This document shows, piece after piece, positions 25,200 through 36,044 of a stretch of 64,000 bases of DNA (position 1 is its first letter; each line of letters opens with the position of its first letter). The notes beneath the pieces were generated by a model. It ran no database searches, was not told where the DNA came from, and worked only from the letters and a program-made list of their open reading frames with translations. The stretch is from Scortum barcoo (Eukaryota; Chordata; Actinopteri; Centrarchiformes; Terapontidae), in the NCBI GenBank assembly GCA_023238725.1, contig CM041547.1, positions 21,872,744 to 21,936,743 on the forward strand. The letters are read 5' to 3'. The translations under genes and the position numbers were made by a program.

Positions 25200-25660
25200 G
25201 TCCGGCGTGACGTTTTTTCCGGAGAAGAAAAGAGCGCGGCTCGGGCATTCCGGGTGTTTTCCTGCTGCTGACCCATCAGCTCAGCGAAATGCAGCGCATG
25301 CAGACAGACACAGACACTCGAGGCTGTGTCTGTGTTATACCGAGTCACCGGCCGGGGTAGGACCCGGGGCAGACGGCCGGCAGGGCCCTGCTGGGTGTCT
25401 GTCTGCTGCGCTGCGTCGCTTCCTTCCTGCAGCCTCTCTCTCCTCTCTCACAGACAAACAACACTTCTTTTTTTCTTTTTGCGTTGATTGAGCCGCACTA
25501 ACGCCGAGGCCACGTGTGAGTCCGCGCGCTCCTTCATCCATACCTTGTTCCGGTGTGTCGGAGACCCGTTACGATCCGCGCTGGAGACACTTCATTGTCC
25601 TGCTGCTGATTCCTCCTGCGAGCGAGCAGACTGAGTGCCAGCCTCCCCTCTGCTCCTCCC
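25200..25660 (-). promoter_or_regulatory. ppp1r9b: Probable ppp1r9b CpG-rich promoter and noncoding first exon
   Basis: This is the only strongly CpG-rich stretch upstream of the coding exons. On the minus strand GAACAAG followed by gtatgg at 25544 is a good donor, so a noncoding exon may end there with transcription starting higher up. It contains a CACGTG E-box near 25511. The link to the acceptor at 19526, across an intron of about 6 kb, is inferred from spacing and composition only. Confidence 0.45.
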
Positions 25661-25760
25661 TCCTCCTCCTCCCCCCCGCATCATTTTCCTCCATCCCTCT
25701 CCCTCCTCCTCCTCCCCCCCGCATCATTTTCCTCCATCCCTCTCCCTCCTCCGCACCCCT
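25660..25760. repeat. C/T-rich two-copy tandem repeat, about 43-bp unit
   Basis: The string 'gcatcattttcctccatccc' followed by CTCCCTCCTCC occurs twice in tandem, starting near 25678 and 25721, within a polypyrimidine tract next to the CpG-rich region. Confidence 0.85.
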
Positions 25761-28640
25761 AACTCCTCTGCGTCCTTCCCCTCTCCTCCCTTTTCTTCTT
25801 CCACTTCTCATCCTCTTGATCATCCTAAACCCTTTCCCATCCTCCCCTCTCTCTCCCCTCGCCCACCTTTCCCCACCATGTATGTCAGAAGTTGCCCCCC
25901 CCCAGCAGATGTAGCCCAGCATCACTGTGACTTTACCTCCCTGACAGACTGCGGGATGTCCTCTCGGGATTTGAGGACCCCCCCCTCCCCAAATATAAAA
26001 AGCATCATATGACTCACTGTTTTTGCCGACTGCTCACCAGTCCAGTTTTGGTGGCTGGCTGACTTTTACAAGCTGTTTGGCAGAAATGACAGCTCGGTGC
26101 GAGGAGCCATTCAGTGCCAGCGTGGAGATACAGCGACCTCTGCTGAGCACACCAGCTTAAAGCAATCTGAAATTATACCACCACTACTACAGCCAACACA
26201 GTGGAGTTAGATATATAATGTGGTAAAGATGAATTACAAAGAGGCAGAGGACATCTCAGGTGACTCAGAGTTGTAACTGACAATCCTACCTTTTACTCAA
26301 ATGTAAAAAAAAATCTCTTTCTCTAAATCCAGCATTCAATATCCTGCTTAAAGTATCAAAGGTAAAACCATTTGCAGAAAACTGATTTATTATAATATTT
26401 AAATATGAGGTTTTAATGCTGATGAATCGGTGTATAAGCATCTTGTTACTGATGTAGCTGGTAGAGGTGTATCTGGTTTATCTACTTTTTATATAGTTTG
26501 TACACACCACAAAAAGTGAAATCTGAGTAAGATGAAATATTTAATTTAAGGCTGGTTGCTTTTTATCTGACAACATATTTTTATTACCAGGCAATATTTC
26601 TATTAAAACATTTCACTTGTTTCAAACTTTATTGTCTTTAATGACCTTATTAAGATATTCTAACTTATTACTGACATTTTATCATTGTTCTGAGTGACAT
26701 AACATTGCAAACTCAAAATGGCATCTGACTTGTACATACGTTTGTCTCTTGTTGCTAACTGTACAATTAGAGGTCAAAACAACCACTAGCTCCAAGATGT
26801 TGGACCTCATCTTGATAAGTCATGACATGGCTATAAATGCTTATAAAATGCTTGATATACCAAACAATAAAGCATAGAGTAACAAAACATATATTTTTGA
26901 CCAGTTCAAATTATGGTAAATTTCCATTCAGAATGTTCATACCTTTTTTCATATATTTGGATTTGATCACGCAGATCCCTATTGTTTATGTTGTTTTTCT
27001 TCCTTCTTCCTCTTCTTCTTCTTTTCTCTACTTGAAGTTTTGGAAACTGTGACAGCAACTCACAAAAACTGGCAGGTGGGTTGCAACTTGCACCTACTAC
27101 TCAGGCACATGAAGTGACAGTTACTGACCCAAGGTGGGGCAGTAACAGTGAACTTCACATCTTGATAATTATCTTGGAAGGAACTTGTCTTCGAGTCAAA
27201 AGTCTTCCATCATTTTAATCTCCCAATTCATCTGCATATTTAATCCAATGTTCTTCTGCTCTAAAAATGTCCATTTTTGCAGCTTTTTTCACTTCACTTT
27301 TTGTTTGGCCAGTTGTCCTGAAACTTTTGCAAGATCATCAAAGGACTGTGTTGATCGAAAGCTATGAAAGAAATATTGATATGTCTATCCATTTTGAAAT
27401 GGTACATTTTTATACCCATGTGTTTAAGTTCAATTTTACATGAATGCTCATTAATCTAAATTAGTTTAAGTAATTGCGACCAAACTTGGTGCAGGCATTA
27501 CTATCCTAGGATTACTGAGCTGCCACCCATCCTATCTGGTTTTCCGGTGACACCTTTTTCTGGTTCTTCATAAACACCCCGCCAGACTCCAGCTCCTGCT
27601 TCCCCGTTGGTCCAGCCCAGTGATGTCAAGCCTGAACTCTCAAACCCCAGGTCCATCTCTGAAACCCACTTGGTTGTCTCAGCGGCCCAGCCGACACCCG
27701 TTCCTGCTAAGCTGCGGCAATCCGCCATGTTTGAGCTGAATCTGCCTCTATGTCTCAATTGCATCTTTCTCCAGTTCCTGCACAACAGCAGCCTCCTCTG
27801 ACCATGCTTCAACAGCCTCCCGTTTTCCTGGCTCCACTGACCTCTGTCGACATGCAGCCAGTCAGCAGCCCCAGATGGCACCCAGCATGGTCCTGACCTT
27901 ATCCCTGGTCATCAGTCCGGCTGTCACCTGCTGCTGGCCCTCAGTTGGCTGTTGCTCCCAATGCTAGGCCTGAGCTTTCTGGTTCTTTGACTTCCATCCC
28001 TGCCAACATAAAGCCTGAGCTGCAGTGGTCTACTGTTCCTGTGCTGCAGAGATCCACTGAGCCTGAGCAGCAGCTGTCATGTGCCCTCGTTTCCCTGTTT
28101 TGCCGATGTCCTCCTCTGCACTCCCGTCACCTGTTGTCCTGTCATTGGTCTGCTCTCTGTAGGGGACACTCCTTCACTGTTGGTTCCCTTTGGGCTTCTG
28201 CCTTTGTCACTGGTTTCCCAAAGGGTTCTGTGTTTGTCACCAGCCACCAGAGGGTTTTCTGCCTTCACCAAGGATTTCCTGAAGGGTTCTGCTTTTGCTG
28301 CTGACCTCTGGCCAGCACGACTTCACCCGTTTGGTCATCCTCCTGCCCATCCACCTGTGAGTCTCTTCCTATCTGGTCTTCCACCAGAGGGCTCCTGCTC
28401 TGCCTCCGTCCTACACCTCAGATGTATTGACAAGGTGATCTGTGAAAACAGTCCTTTAGTTTTTAGTTGACTTAGATGGCAGTGCGATCAAGCAAACAAT
28501 TTGATTGACAGTAGCAAAGTCACACTCATTACATTGCCATTAGTAAAATAAACGAGACTCTCTCTGAGATACTGTTACCCACATGAAGATAAGTCACATG
28601 ATTTCATGTAAAGACAGAGGGGAGGGAAAACACTGCCCAT
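25661..28640. other. Intergenic region between the ppp1r9b promoter and the NLR
   Basis: Begins with a C/T-rich stretch and a two-copy tandem repeat, followed by ordinary AT-rich DNA and then a Pro-rich, repeat-like segment at about 27490-28450. No intact gene is seen. The two flanking genes are transcribed away from each other across it. Confidence 0.6.
27490..28450 (+). repeat. Degenerate Pro-rich, mobile-element-like segment with a ~30-bp quasi-repeat
   Basis: Unlike its surroundings this segment is GC-richer and Pro/Ser-rich when translated, with several stops. Between about 28187 and 28310 a 29-30 bp unit recurs, built around AGGGTTCTGYYTTYG-like cores, with a further relative near 28382. 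I suspect a decayed coding part of a fish retroelement but cannot name it. Confidence 0.4.
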
Positions 28641-28673
28641 GTGATCCACCTCATGAAACCAGAGAGAGGACAC

Positions 28674-28685
28674 GAAACTGAAAGT
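28674..28685 (+). promoter_or_regulatory. ISRE-like element upstream of the NLR
   Basis: GAAACTGAAAGT fits the interferon-stimulated response element core GAAANNGAAA. It lies about 50 bp before the donor of the likely first NLR exon and in the transcribed orientation. Function is inferred from the motif and its position. Confidence 0.5.
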
Positions 28686-28689
28686 ATTC

Positions 28690-28734
28690 AGACTCCATTT
28701 TGCGTCGACAGAGAAGAAAGAAGAGCACTGAAGG
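28690..28734 (+). other. Likely 5' UTR exon of the NLR gene (start uncertain)
   Basis: A strong donor, AAGG followed by gtgagt, ends a short candidate exon at 28734. The next acceptor is the cgcag at 28936. Splicing from 28734 to 28937 would place the exon with the first ATG about 200 bp downstream. The exon start is a guess. Confidence 0.4.
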
Positions 28735-28936
28735 GTGAGTGTTAATCCAATATTTCTATTATTTCACGGACACAGAATCTGAGTCCGTTTTTCTCTTTAT
28801 GGACTGTAGAGGGAAAAAATGTTAAAGAAAGAGACAGAGAGACAGAGACTGAGAGAGAATAATCTACTTCCTGTTCTGTCGTCTTCGTGTCTCTCTTCAA
28901 CATGTTTGTTTTTTTTATGTCCTCGTCTCACCGCAG

Positions 28937-29108
28937 GTGTCGCTGTTTCGCCCCTCAGAGTGACGTCAGACCGCAGGATGAGTGTGTGTGCTGAGGAAGA
29001 GGAGGAAGGGGCGGGGTCTCCAGGATCCATCTGTCTGTCTGTGAGGAGTGACTACTCCAAAGATTATCCTCCAGATCTCAGCAATGAACCTGGACCCACA
29101 GGCACAAA
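28937..29108 (+). CDS. NLR first coding exon
   Basis: ATG at 28978 starts MSVCAEEEEEGAGSPGSI and continues with a YSKDYPPDLSNEPGPTGTK-type sequence, ending two bases into a Lys codon. The short Glu-rich start followed by a Ser/Asp motif is typical of fish NLR N-termini. A perfect CRE-like TGACGTCA occurs at 28961-28968 in the leader. Confidence 0.7.
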
Positions 29109-29519
29109 GTAAGAGAAGTGCTAACACTGACATTAATGCTAACTTTAAACTTTTATCAATTGATGGTTTTCATGAAACCTAGTTTAAGAAACAATGCAGC
29201 TCCCAGAGCAGTCCTTCTTTCCATGTCTATAAACAGAGTCTTTAAATACTATATTCCTTTAAAATGTCATGGAAAACAGCTTTTAAAAACTGTATTAAAT
29301 ATTTTTTCTTGATGTAATTGTTAAAGTAAAATATTTGAAAAAGACATCATCTTCTAAGTTTCTTCTGACTTTCACCTAGAAAAAGCTGTCATCTGATCTA
29401 AATGGACTGAATCAAACTTGAAAGTAGTTTGTGTATTTAAAGCTTCCTAAATGACTTTTTTCATCGAAGTATTTATCAAAGATTTACATGATCTGAGTAA
29501 AATGCCTCTGTGTTTTCAG

Positions 29520-29639
29520 CGTTCAGCTCAACAGACAGAGAGCAGAGTCTCCAGGATCCATCTGTCCGTCTGCGAGGAGTGACTACTCCAAAGATTATCC
29601 TCCAGATTTCAGCAATGAACCTGGACCCACAGGCACAAA
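29520..29639 (+). CDS. NLR second coding exon, a tandem copy of the first
   Basis: 120 bp in a matching phase. It encodes SPGSICPSARSDYSKDYPPD and then FSNEPGPTGTK, nearly the same as the end of the exon about 400 bp upstream. The two are tandem duplicates, and such repeated N-terminal exons are known in fish NLR-C genes. Confidence 0.75.
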
Positions 29640-30207
29640 GTAAGGGGCTGGAAATTTGACCTGATGAGGATGAAGACAAAAGGTTCTGCTCAAACAGTTT
29701 CGAACTAAAATGGCTTTGCTCACCTCAATTCTGATTGTTGACTCTTTGACCTTTGACTACTCTTTTGCATTAGTAAAATATGATTATTAATGATTCAGAA
29801 GTCGCAGCTGAAAGTTTCTCAGACCACTTTTATCCTCAGTTCAAACCAAACTAACTCAAGCGTACCTGCCAGGAGTGACTGTAAAACAATAATGGACATA
29901 ATCAGCTCTCTAACAGAGACTGTGAGGTTGTATTAATAACAAACTACAGACAGACAAACTAAATGTTTAATAAGACAGCCTCAGAGGAAAAGCAGCTAGT
30001 TAAAGTTTCTGAGGCGAGAGAGGAGAGTTGGAATAAAAGGAATGTTTTGTTTTTCATCACAGGCTGAAACCTGAATTCAGACAGAAAAGCTACGACAATT
30101 TGACATTTTCTCTCTGACCATCTCAGCCTCCAGACAGTGTCGGACATGTTTTGAAATTTTTCTACACCAACCAACAAATCATTTTAGTTACAAAGACGTG
30201 TTCACAG

Positions 30208-30444
30208 AAAGAGGAGGAGGGTTCATGCTTCTGTGGAGGAGCAGCGATCAGGCTGTGCTCTGTGTCAGGACGTCCTGAAGGATCCAGTCTCTACCAGCTG
30301 TGGACACGTCTTCTGCAGACAGTGCATCACCTCGCACCGGGACAAGTCTGCATTCATCAGGAGACTCCTCCTGTCCCCAGTGTGGAAAAAGGTCCAGAAC
30401 AAAACCTGGACAACAGACAGCCAGTCTGACCAGCACTCCACAAA
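30208..30444 (+). CDS. NLR RING-type zinc-finger exon, frameshifted
   Basis: Encodes CALCQDVLKDPVSTSCGHVF and CRQC, a C3HC4-type RING as found near the N-terminus of many fish NLRs. An extra T near 30353 moves the last zinc-binding pair (CPQC) into the next frame. It begins by completing a Lys codon from the duplicated exon. Confidence 0.75.
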
Positions 30445-31041
30445 GTAAGGCTGAACATCTGTCTGCCGCTGCCATCACGTCTGTTGTTTTTGTACATTTG
30501 TTGTGGCACAAATGTATAAGATCATTATATATATATATATCATTAAATTTAAAGTACAACCTTTTTGGTTTAATGATTGCAGCCCATCTTTGCATTAACC
30601 AGTTAGAATCTTGTTTGTTAACAGTTACTCTGCAGACAGCCTGAGACTTTCCTGCTCACATCTCACACTCCTCTTAGTTACAAACACAGATCCTGCTGAT
30701 TGTCTTGTTGAACAAGTGACCAAACAAGCATCCGCTGACGAAAAGTGCACCGCTCACATTAAGTTGCAGCCCCCAGTAGATGGATAATTGGCTCAACAGC
30801 CTGTCCCCTCTACTGTCAGACTTGTACACTGACAAATTTCTGATGTTCCCACAAAAACTTTTTTTAAAGTTAAAAACAATCAATGATAAATGTAAAAATA
30901 ACTTTGACATAGTTTCAGGAAGACTTTATAACCTTTACCTCTATTTATGTTCATATATTGATCATGTTTGTATTGGCTATTAAAATGATCAGCAGATTGT
31001 CAGATTTTCTGTTTTAATTCTAATTTTTTCTTCTCTCTCAG

Positions 31042-32867
31042 TATATTATGTTCTGCAGGACCTTCTAGATGAACACAAGACTAGTCTGAAGAGGAGATGT
31101 GAATGTGTGACTGAGGGAACTGATGGAGCAGGAAGTGGAACCCTCCTCAACAGGATCTACACTGAGCTCTACATCACAGGAGGGACAGAGTGAAGAGGGT
31201 TAATACCCAACATGAGGTGAGGCAGCTTGAGACAACTTCCAAGAAGAAGATCCTCCATGAAACTCCAATCAAGTGCCACGACATCTTTAAAGCCCTTACC
31301 TGACCAACAGAGAACACATCAGAGTTGTTCATGACGAACGGCGTCGCTGGCATTGGAAAAACCTTCTCAGTGCAGAAGTTCACTCCTGGACTGGGCAGGA
31401 AGGTTTGGAAAAACCAAGATGTTGGCCTGCTGATTCTACTTTCCTTCAGGGAGCTGAACTTGATCAAACATGAGCAGTACAGTCTTCTCATGATGCTGCT
31501 CCATGTTTTCCATCCAACATTACAGAAGATCACAGCAGAGCAGCTCGCTGAATGTAAACTTTTGTTCATCTTTGATGGGCTGGATGAAAGCAGGCTTCCA
31601 CTAGATTTCCAAAACAATGAGGTTGTGTCTGATGTCACTCAGAAGTCATCAATCCAAGCACTCTTGACAAACCTCATTGAGGGGAATCTGCTTCCATCGG
31701 CTCTCGTCTGGATAACTTCCCGACCTGCAGCAGCCAATCAATCTGATCCCTCCTGAAATGTGTCGACAGGGTAACAGAAGTACGAGGCTTCACTGACACC
31801 CAGAAGGAGGAGTACTTCAGAAGGAGAGTCAGTGATGAAGATCTGTCCTGCAGGCTCATCTCACACATCAAGACATCCAGGACTCTCCACATCATGTGTC
31901 AAATCCCAGTCTTCTGCTGGATCACTGCTACAGTTCTGGACCACTTGTTGAACCACAGACCAGAGAGGAGAGCTGCCCAAGACCCTGACTGACCTGTACT
32001 CACACTTCCTGCTGGTTCAGACCAAAGAGGAAGAAGCTGAAGTATGAAGAGGGACATGAGACGAGTCCACAGGAGCTGATGGAGGCTGACAGGGAAGTTC
32101 TTCTGAAGCTGGGGAGGCTGGCGTTTGAACAATCTGGAGAAAGGAAACATCATGTTCTACCAAGAAGACCTGGAGGAGTGTGGTCTGGATGTCACAGAGG
32201 CCATGCTGTACTCAGGAGTTTGTACACAGATCTTCAAAAGAGAGTGTGTGATTTTCCAGAAAACAATCTACTGCTTTGTTCATCCTGAGCATTCAGGAGT
32301 TTCTGGCTGCATTCTACATGTTCCACTGTTACACCAACAGGAACACCGAGGTACTCGAGGCTTTCCTGGGGAAAGACTGGAGATACAAAGACAGTGACTC
32401 ATCTCTGGATGTCTTCCTGATGCGCACCATGAAGAAATCCCTTAAAAGTCAAAATGGTCACCTGGACCTGTTTGTTCGCTTCTTTCATGGCCTCTCTATA
32501 GAGTCCAACCAGAGACTCTTTGGAGGCCTGCTGGGTCACACAGGCAACAGTCCAGAAATCATCCAGAGAGCCATCAACAACCTGAAGGAGATTAACAGTG
32601 ATATGAGCTCTCTCCTGACAGAAGCATCAACATCTTCCACTGTCTGGTGGAGATGAACGACCACTCAGTACATCAGGAGATCCAAGAGTTCCTGAAGTCA
32701 GAGAACAAATCAAATAAGACACTCTCTGAGATCCACTGCTCAGCTCTGGCCTACATACTGCAGATGTCAGAGGAGGTCCTGGATGAGCTGGACCTGCAGA
32801 TGTACAACACATCAGAGGAGGGACGTCTGAGACTGATTCCAGCTGTGAGGAACTGCAGAAAGGCTGT
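31042..32867 (+). CDS. NLR FISNA-NACHT-helical-domain exon, multiply frameshifted
   Basis: The single large exon typical of the family. It runs from YYVLQDLLDEHKTSLKRRC (FISNA) through Walker A (31340-31363), Walker B and the ITSRPAAAN sensor region, to the winged-helix/HD2 part (EFLAAFYMFHCYTN). It ends RLIPAVRNCRKAV before gtaagt. Breaks, each an extra base or short duplication, lie near 31173, 31198, 31293, 31314, 31330, 31385, 31398, 31411, 31740 (4 bp), 31756, 31951, 32025, 32131, 32284 and 32602 (2 bp). Confidence 0.8.
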
Positions 32868-32879
32868 GTAAGTGCAGAT

Positions 32880-33090
32880 GTGATTGACATTAATACATTG
32901 ACATTGACCTATTGAGAACTTGACTGCACTTGAACAACTGACCCACCCCCCTACTGTGCATTGCTGTGCATGCTGCTGCAACTTTGGATTTGGATATTTG
33001 TGTACATATTAAATATTTTTACTATATATTTACCTTTAAAGCTGGAAGTCACCTGGAAGTCAAATGATTCTTGATTCTTGATTCATTAGT
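32880..33090 (+). mobile_element. LINE 3'-end remnant
   Basis: A low-complexity 3' UTR-like sequence ends in 'aaatgattcttgattcttga', the simple-repeat tail typical of L2/CR1-like LINEs in fish. There is no coding part. Confidence 0.5.
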
Positions 33091-33397
33091 ATATAGTTCT
33101 TTAAATATAGACCCTCTAAAAGTCTTATTGTTCCTAAAATAGTGTTTCACTTTTACATTACATAACTCATCTGTTGTATTTTCAGGTGGTTGTGTAGACC
33201 TGGTAAAACAGATGAAGGACTTAAGAGGTCATGTTTAAGGTTCTATTGTAGCAGCATTTGATCACAACATATAGCAGTTTAAAACGAGATCTGTGTCATT
33301 TTCTGTAGTCCTAGAGTATAAATTTCATGCAGTGTTTGCTTTTATTTTTTTCATATTGGTTTTGGAGCTTTTCATAGTAACCACAGAGGATGTTAGG

Positions 33398-33605
33398 GAA
33401 CTGAAATATGATGATGTTGAGGTGGGTGTACACCCTGGACTGGACGCCAGTCAGTCACAGGGCTGACATAGATAGACAGACAACCACTCACACTCACATT
33501 CATATCCTAGGGGCAATTTGGAGTTGCCAATTAACCTAACCTGTGGCAGGAAGCTGGCACAGGGACAGACTCGACAGTGCTAACCACTACACCACTGTGC
33601 CGCCC
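33398..33605 (+). repeat. Dispersed teleost repeat ('caccctggac ... ccactgtgccgccct' family)
   Basis: Contains 'tacaccctggactggacgcc', 'ggcaatttggagttgccaat', 'taacctaacctg' and 'gctaaccactacaccactgt' in the order I know for a very common fish repeat. The middle section is deleted relative to the full form. Confidence 0.75.
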
Positions 33606-33947
33606 TGCATATCAAAATGTTTTATTATATTGATTAATATATTCATTTATTAAGGTTAGGTAATTTGTTAATTTCTATATGATTTGGCAACATTTGAATT
33701 TTCCCACAGATATAGGTGACTCTGAATTTGTGGCGACAGACATTATGTCAGATCACACTCACAGACTGTGGACATTTTGAAAGTCTAAATATCAATACAT
33801 TTCTTCATTTGCAATATTAAAGCAAAGAAAAAATAAAAAGACTAAGATGAGATGAGAATTACACTATATGTCAAACCGCTTTGTCATCAAATGCATGAAG
33901 GGTCCTCTTTCATAATAACATATTTTGTAATTTATGTGTCCTGACAG

Positions 33948-34125
33948 ACTCTCTGACTGCGAACTCACAAAGACTCACTGTGAAGTTGTGGCCTCTGCTC
34001 TGAAAGTCCAACCCCTCCCATGTGAGAGAGCTGGACCTGATTAACAACGAAGATGCAGGATTCAGGAGTGAAACTGCTGTCCGCTGGACTGGCAAGAGTC
34101 CAAACTGTAGACTGGAGACTCTGAG
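33948..34125 (+). CDS. NLR leucine-rich-repeat exon 1 (frameshifted)
   Basis: 178 bp where the family standard is 174. It carries LSDCELTKTHCEVVASALK. Extra A bases near 34003 and 34050, plus a two-base excess near 34100, break the frame. Confidence 0.75.
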
Positions 34126-34352
34126 GTCAGTTCACTGACTGTAGCTTGTGTAGTTTTTGTATCTATTCCCTTCAATTTTTTTTGGTAAATATATTTTCCC
34201 CCAGTATGTTTCAGGGATTTGTGGTACAATTGTTATAGTAAAGGAAAGTAAAGAAATTAAATGTTTGACAGGATGATATTTCAGCCTCCACAGACTCACA
34301 TTAGTCCATCAGTCAGTGAGGTGATGTCAGCATGGATGAGGCTGTGGAGTTT

Positions 34353-34390
<38 letters not shown>

Positions 34391-34446
34391 CAGATAGATA
34401 GATAGATAGATAGATAGAGATGATATAGATAGATAGATATAGATAG

Positions 34447-34479
<33 letters not shown>
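34353..34479. repeat. (GATA)n microsatellite, the tail of a LINE
   Basis: GATA repeats with a few interruptions. They adjoin 'tactttattgatctccaaga', the inverted 3' end of the adjacent LINE, so the tract is probably its simple-repeat tail. Confidence 0.93.
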
Positions 34480-35200
34480 CTTTATTGATCTCCAAGAGAA
34501 ATTCACATTTCCAGCAGCATGAAAGGTGAAACTTAAGGGCAGTAAGGATGCAAAGTACAGTAAGGATGCAAAAGAAACTATAATAAAATAAAATAAAATA
34601 GAGGGTAAAAGTACAAAGTGGAATAACAATAACCGTAGAAAATTAAAAATATGAAATGAAAAAAATGAAAAATGAAATTTAAGGTAAGCATCTAGTAGTT
34701 TTCCTACAAAGGTGCAGCTGTGCAAAAAGGCAGTGTGGCAGTGTGTGACATACAGTTGTGCAGCAGTCGGTTTGTACACACTTGAGTCCGTATATAGATG
34801 TGTGTGTGTGTGTGATAAAGTGCGTGAGTCCAGGGTGCGTGGTGTGAGTGTGTGGTGAGTCCGGAGCTTGTTTTGAGTTATCGCTCCTAAGCCCCCGAGT
34901 GGTGTTGTACAGAGCCGTATGTATGGCGTGGGGGAGGAACGATCTCCTCAGTCTGTCCGTGGAGCAGGACAGTGACAACAACAGTGTCTGTCACTGAAGC
35001 TGCTCCTCTGCCTGGAGATGGCGCTGTGCAGTGGATGACTTGGATTGTCTATGATGGACAGGAGCCTGTTCAGCGTTCGTCGCTCTGCCACAGATGTCAG
35101 GCTGTCAGGCTTGTGACGGATATTAATGATATGATTGTTGTTGAAGATCTGATGATAGCAGATAAAACAGGCTGCAAAGAGTTTGAGCATCTTTAGAATC
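34353..35200 (-). mobile_element. 5'-truncated CR1/L2/Rex-like LINE
   Basis: On the minus strand the C-terminal end of a non-LTR retrotransposon ORF2 is readable: AERRTLNRLLSIIDNPSHPL, then in another frame CSTDRLRRSFLPHAI. An A/T-rich 3' UTR, a 'gatcaataaagtatc' end and a (TATC)n tail follow. A frameshift near 34980 shows that it is dead. It inserted antisense to the NLR between its first two LRR exons. The 5' break point is approximate. Confidence 0.75.
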
Positions 35201-35402
35201 AGACAGAGAGAGGTGGGTTAGATAAAGACAAAGACATGAATGCCAAGCTCAGTAAAAGTGAAGTGAGGAGCTTTGTTAATCTTGATGAAATTAGAAGCTG
35301 ATCTGGCTGGTACTAGTTTTAGGAACTCAATGTAGATCAAACGCACATCTCTCCATTATAAATGGATTTTTATCTACATCATTTATTCTTTATTCTTCTC
35401 AG

Positions 35403-35577
35403 GTTGTTGGACTGCAGTTTGTCAGGGACCAGCTGTTCTTATCTGGCCTCGGCTCTGAAGTCCAACCCCTCCCATCTGAGAGAGCTGGAGATGAAAGAAG
35501 ACACGGGCTGCAGGATTCAGGAGTGAAGCTGCTGTGTGGTTTTCTGAGAGTCCACTGAGTAGACTGGAGACTCTGAG
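35403..35577 (+). CDS. NLR leucine-rich-repeat exon 2 (frameshifted)
   Basis: 175 bp. It encodes LDCSLSGTSCSYLASALKSN and PSHLREL before the frame breaks. It contains both an extra base and, unusually for this gene, a missing G near 35545. Confidence 0.75.
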
Positions 35578-35867
35578 GTCAGTTCACTGATTCTCTGTAT
35601 ATCTCATATGTTTATTTAACAATTGAACCTAAATATTCATATATAATAGATCCAAACTGTTGCAAATTTCCTTTGATCATATCTTCATTTTTCTTGTACT
35701 AATTTTTTTCTGTAGTCACAAAAGACATGTTTCTTAAAGAAACTGTAGTAAATGGCCAAAAATTATTGAAAATGTTTAGAATTTTTGGTAAATGGTCACT
35801 TTTCTGTTGCTCTACATTTAAAACCTGAACACATCTGACTTATCTGCATCATTTATTCTTTATTCAG

Positions 35868-36044
35868 ATTGTTGGACTGTAGTTTATCAGACATCAGCTG
35901 TATTTATCTGGCTTCGGCTCTAAAGTCCAACCCGTCCCACCTGAGAGTGCTGGACCTGAGTAACAACGAGCTGCAGGACTCAGGAGTGAAGCTGCTGTGT
36001 GGTCTTGGACTGGAGAGTCCACACTGTAGACTGGAGACTCTGAG
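35868..36044 (+). CDS. NLR leucine-rich-repeat exon 3 (open)
   Basis: 177 bp, in frame, encoding SDISCIYLASALKSNPSHLR and VLDLSNNELQDSGVKLLCGL. It is three bases longer than the family standard because of a GGA insertion near 36007. Nearly identical to LRR exon 4. Confidence 0.85.

Larger units (their letters stand above)
32868..33947 (+). other. NLR intron with two repeat insertions
   Basis: Contains a LINE 3'-end-like stretch (about 32880-33090) and a known fish dispersed repeat (about 33398-33605). The rest is AT-rich, with no gene seen. Confidence 0.6.
34126..35402 (+). other. NLR intron carrying a (GATA)n tract and an inverted LINE
   Basis: Most of the intron is the LINE described separately. 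The remaining flanks, about 230 bp at the left and 200 bp at the right, show no feature. Confidence 0.7.

Noticed and set aside
25516..25925. Pro-rich and Gly/Arg-rich open frames on both strands
   Set aside because: They come from the C/T-rich tandem-repeat tract next to the promoter.
34353..34479. Regular array that might be taken for CRISPR or a satellite
   Set aside because: Simple GATA microsatellite without spacers, explained as a LINE tail.
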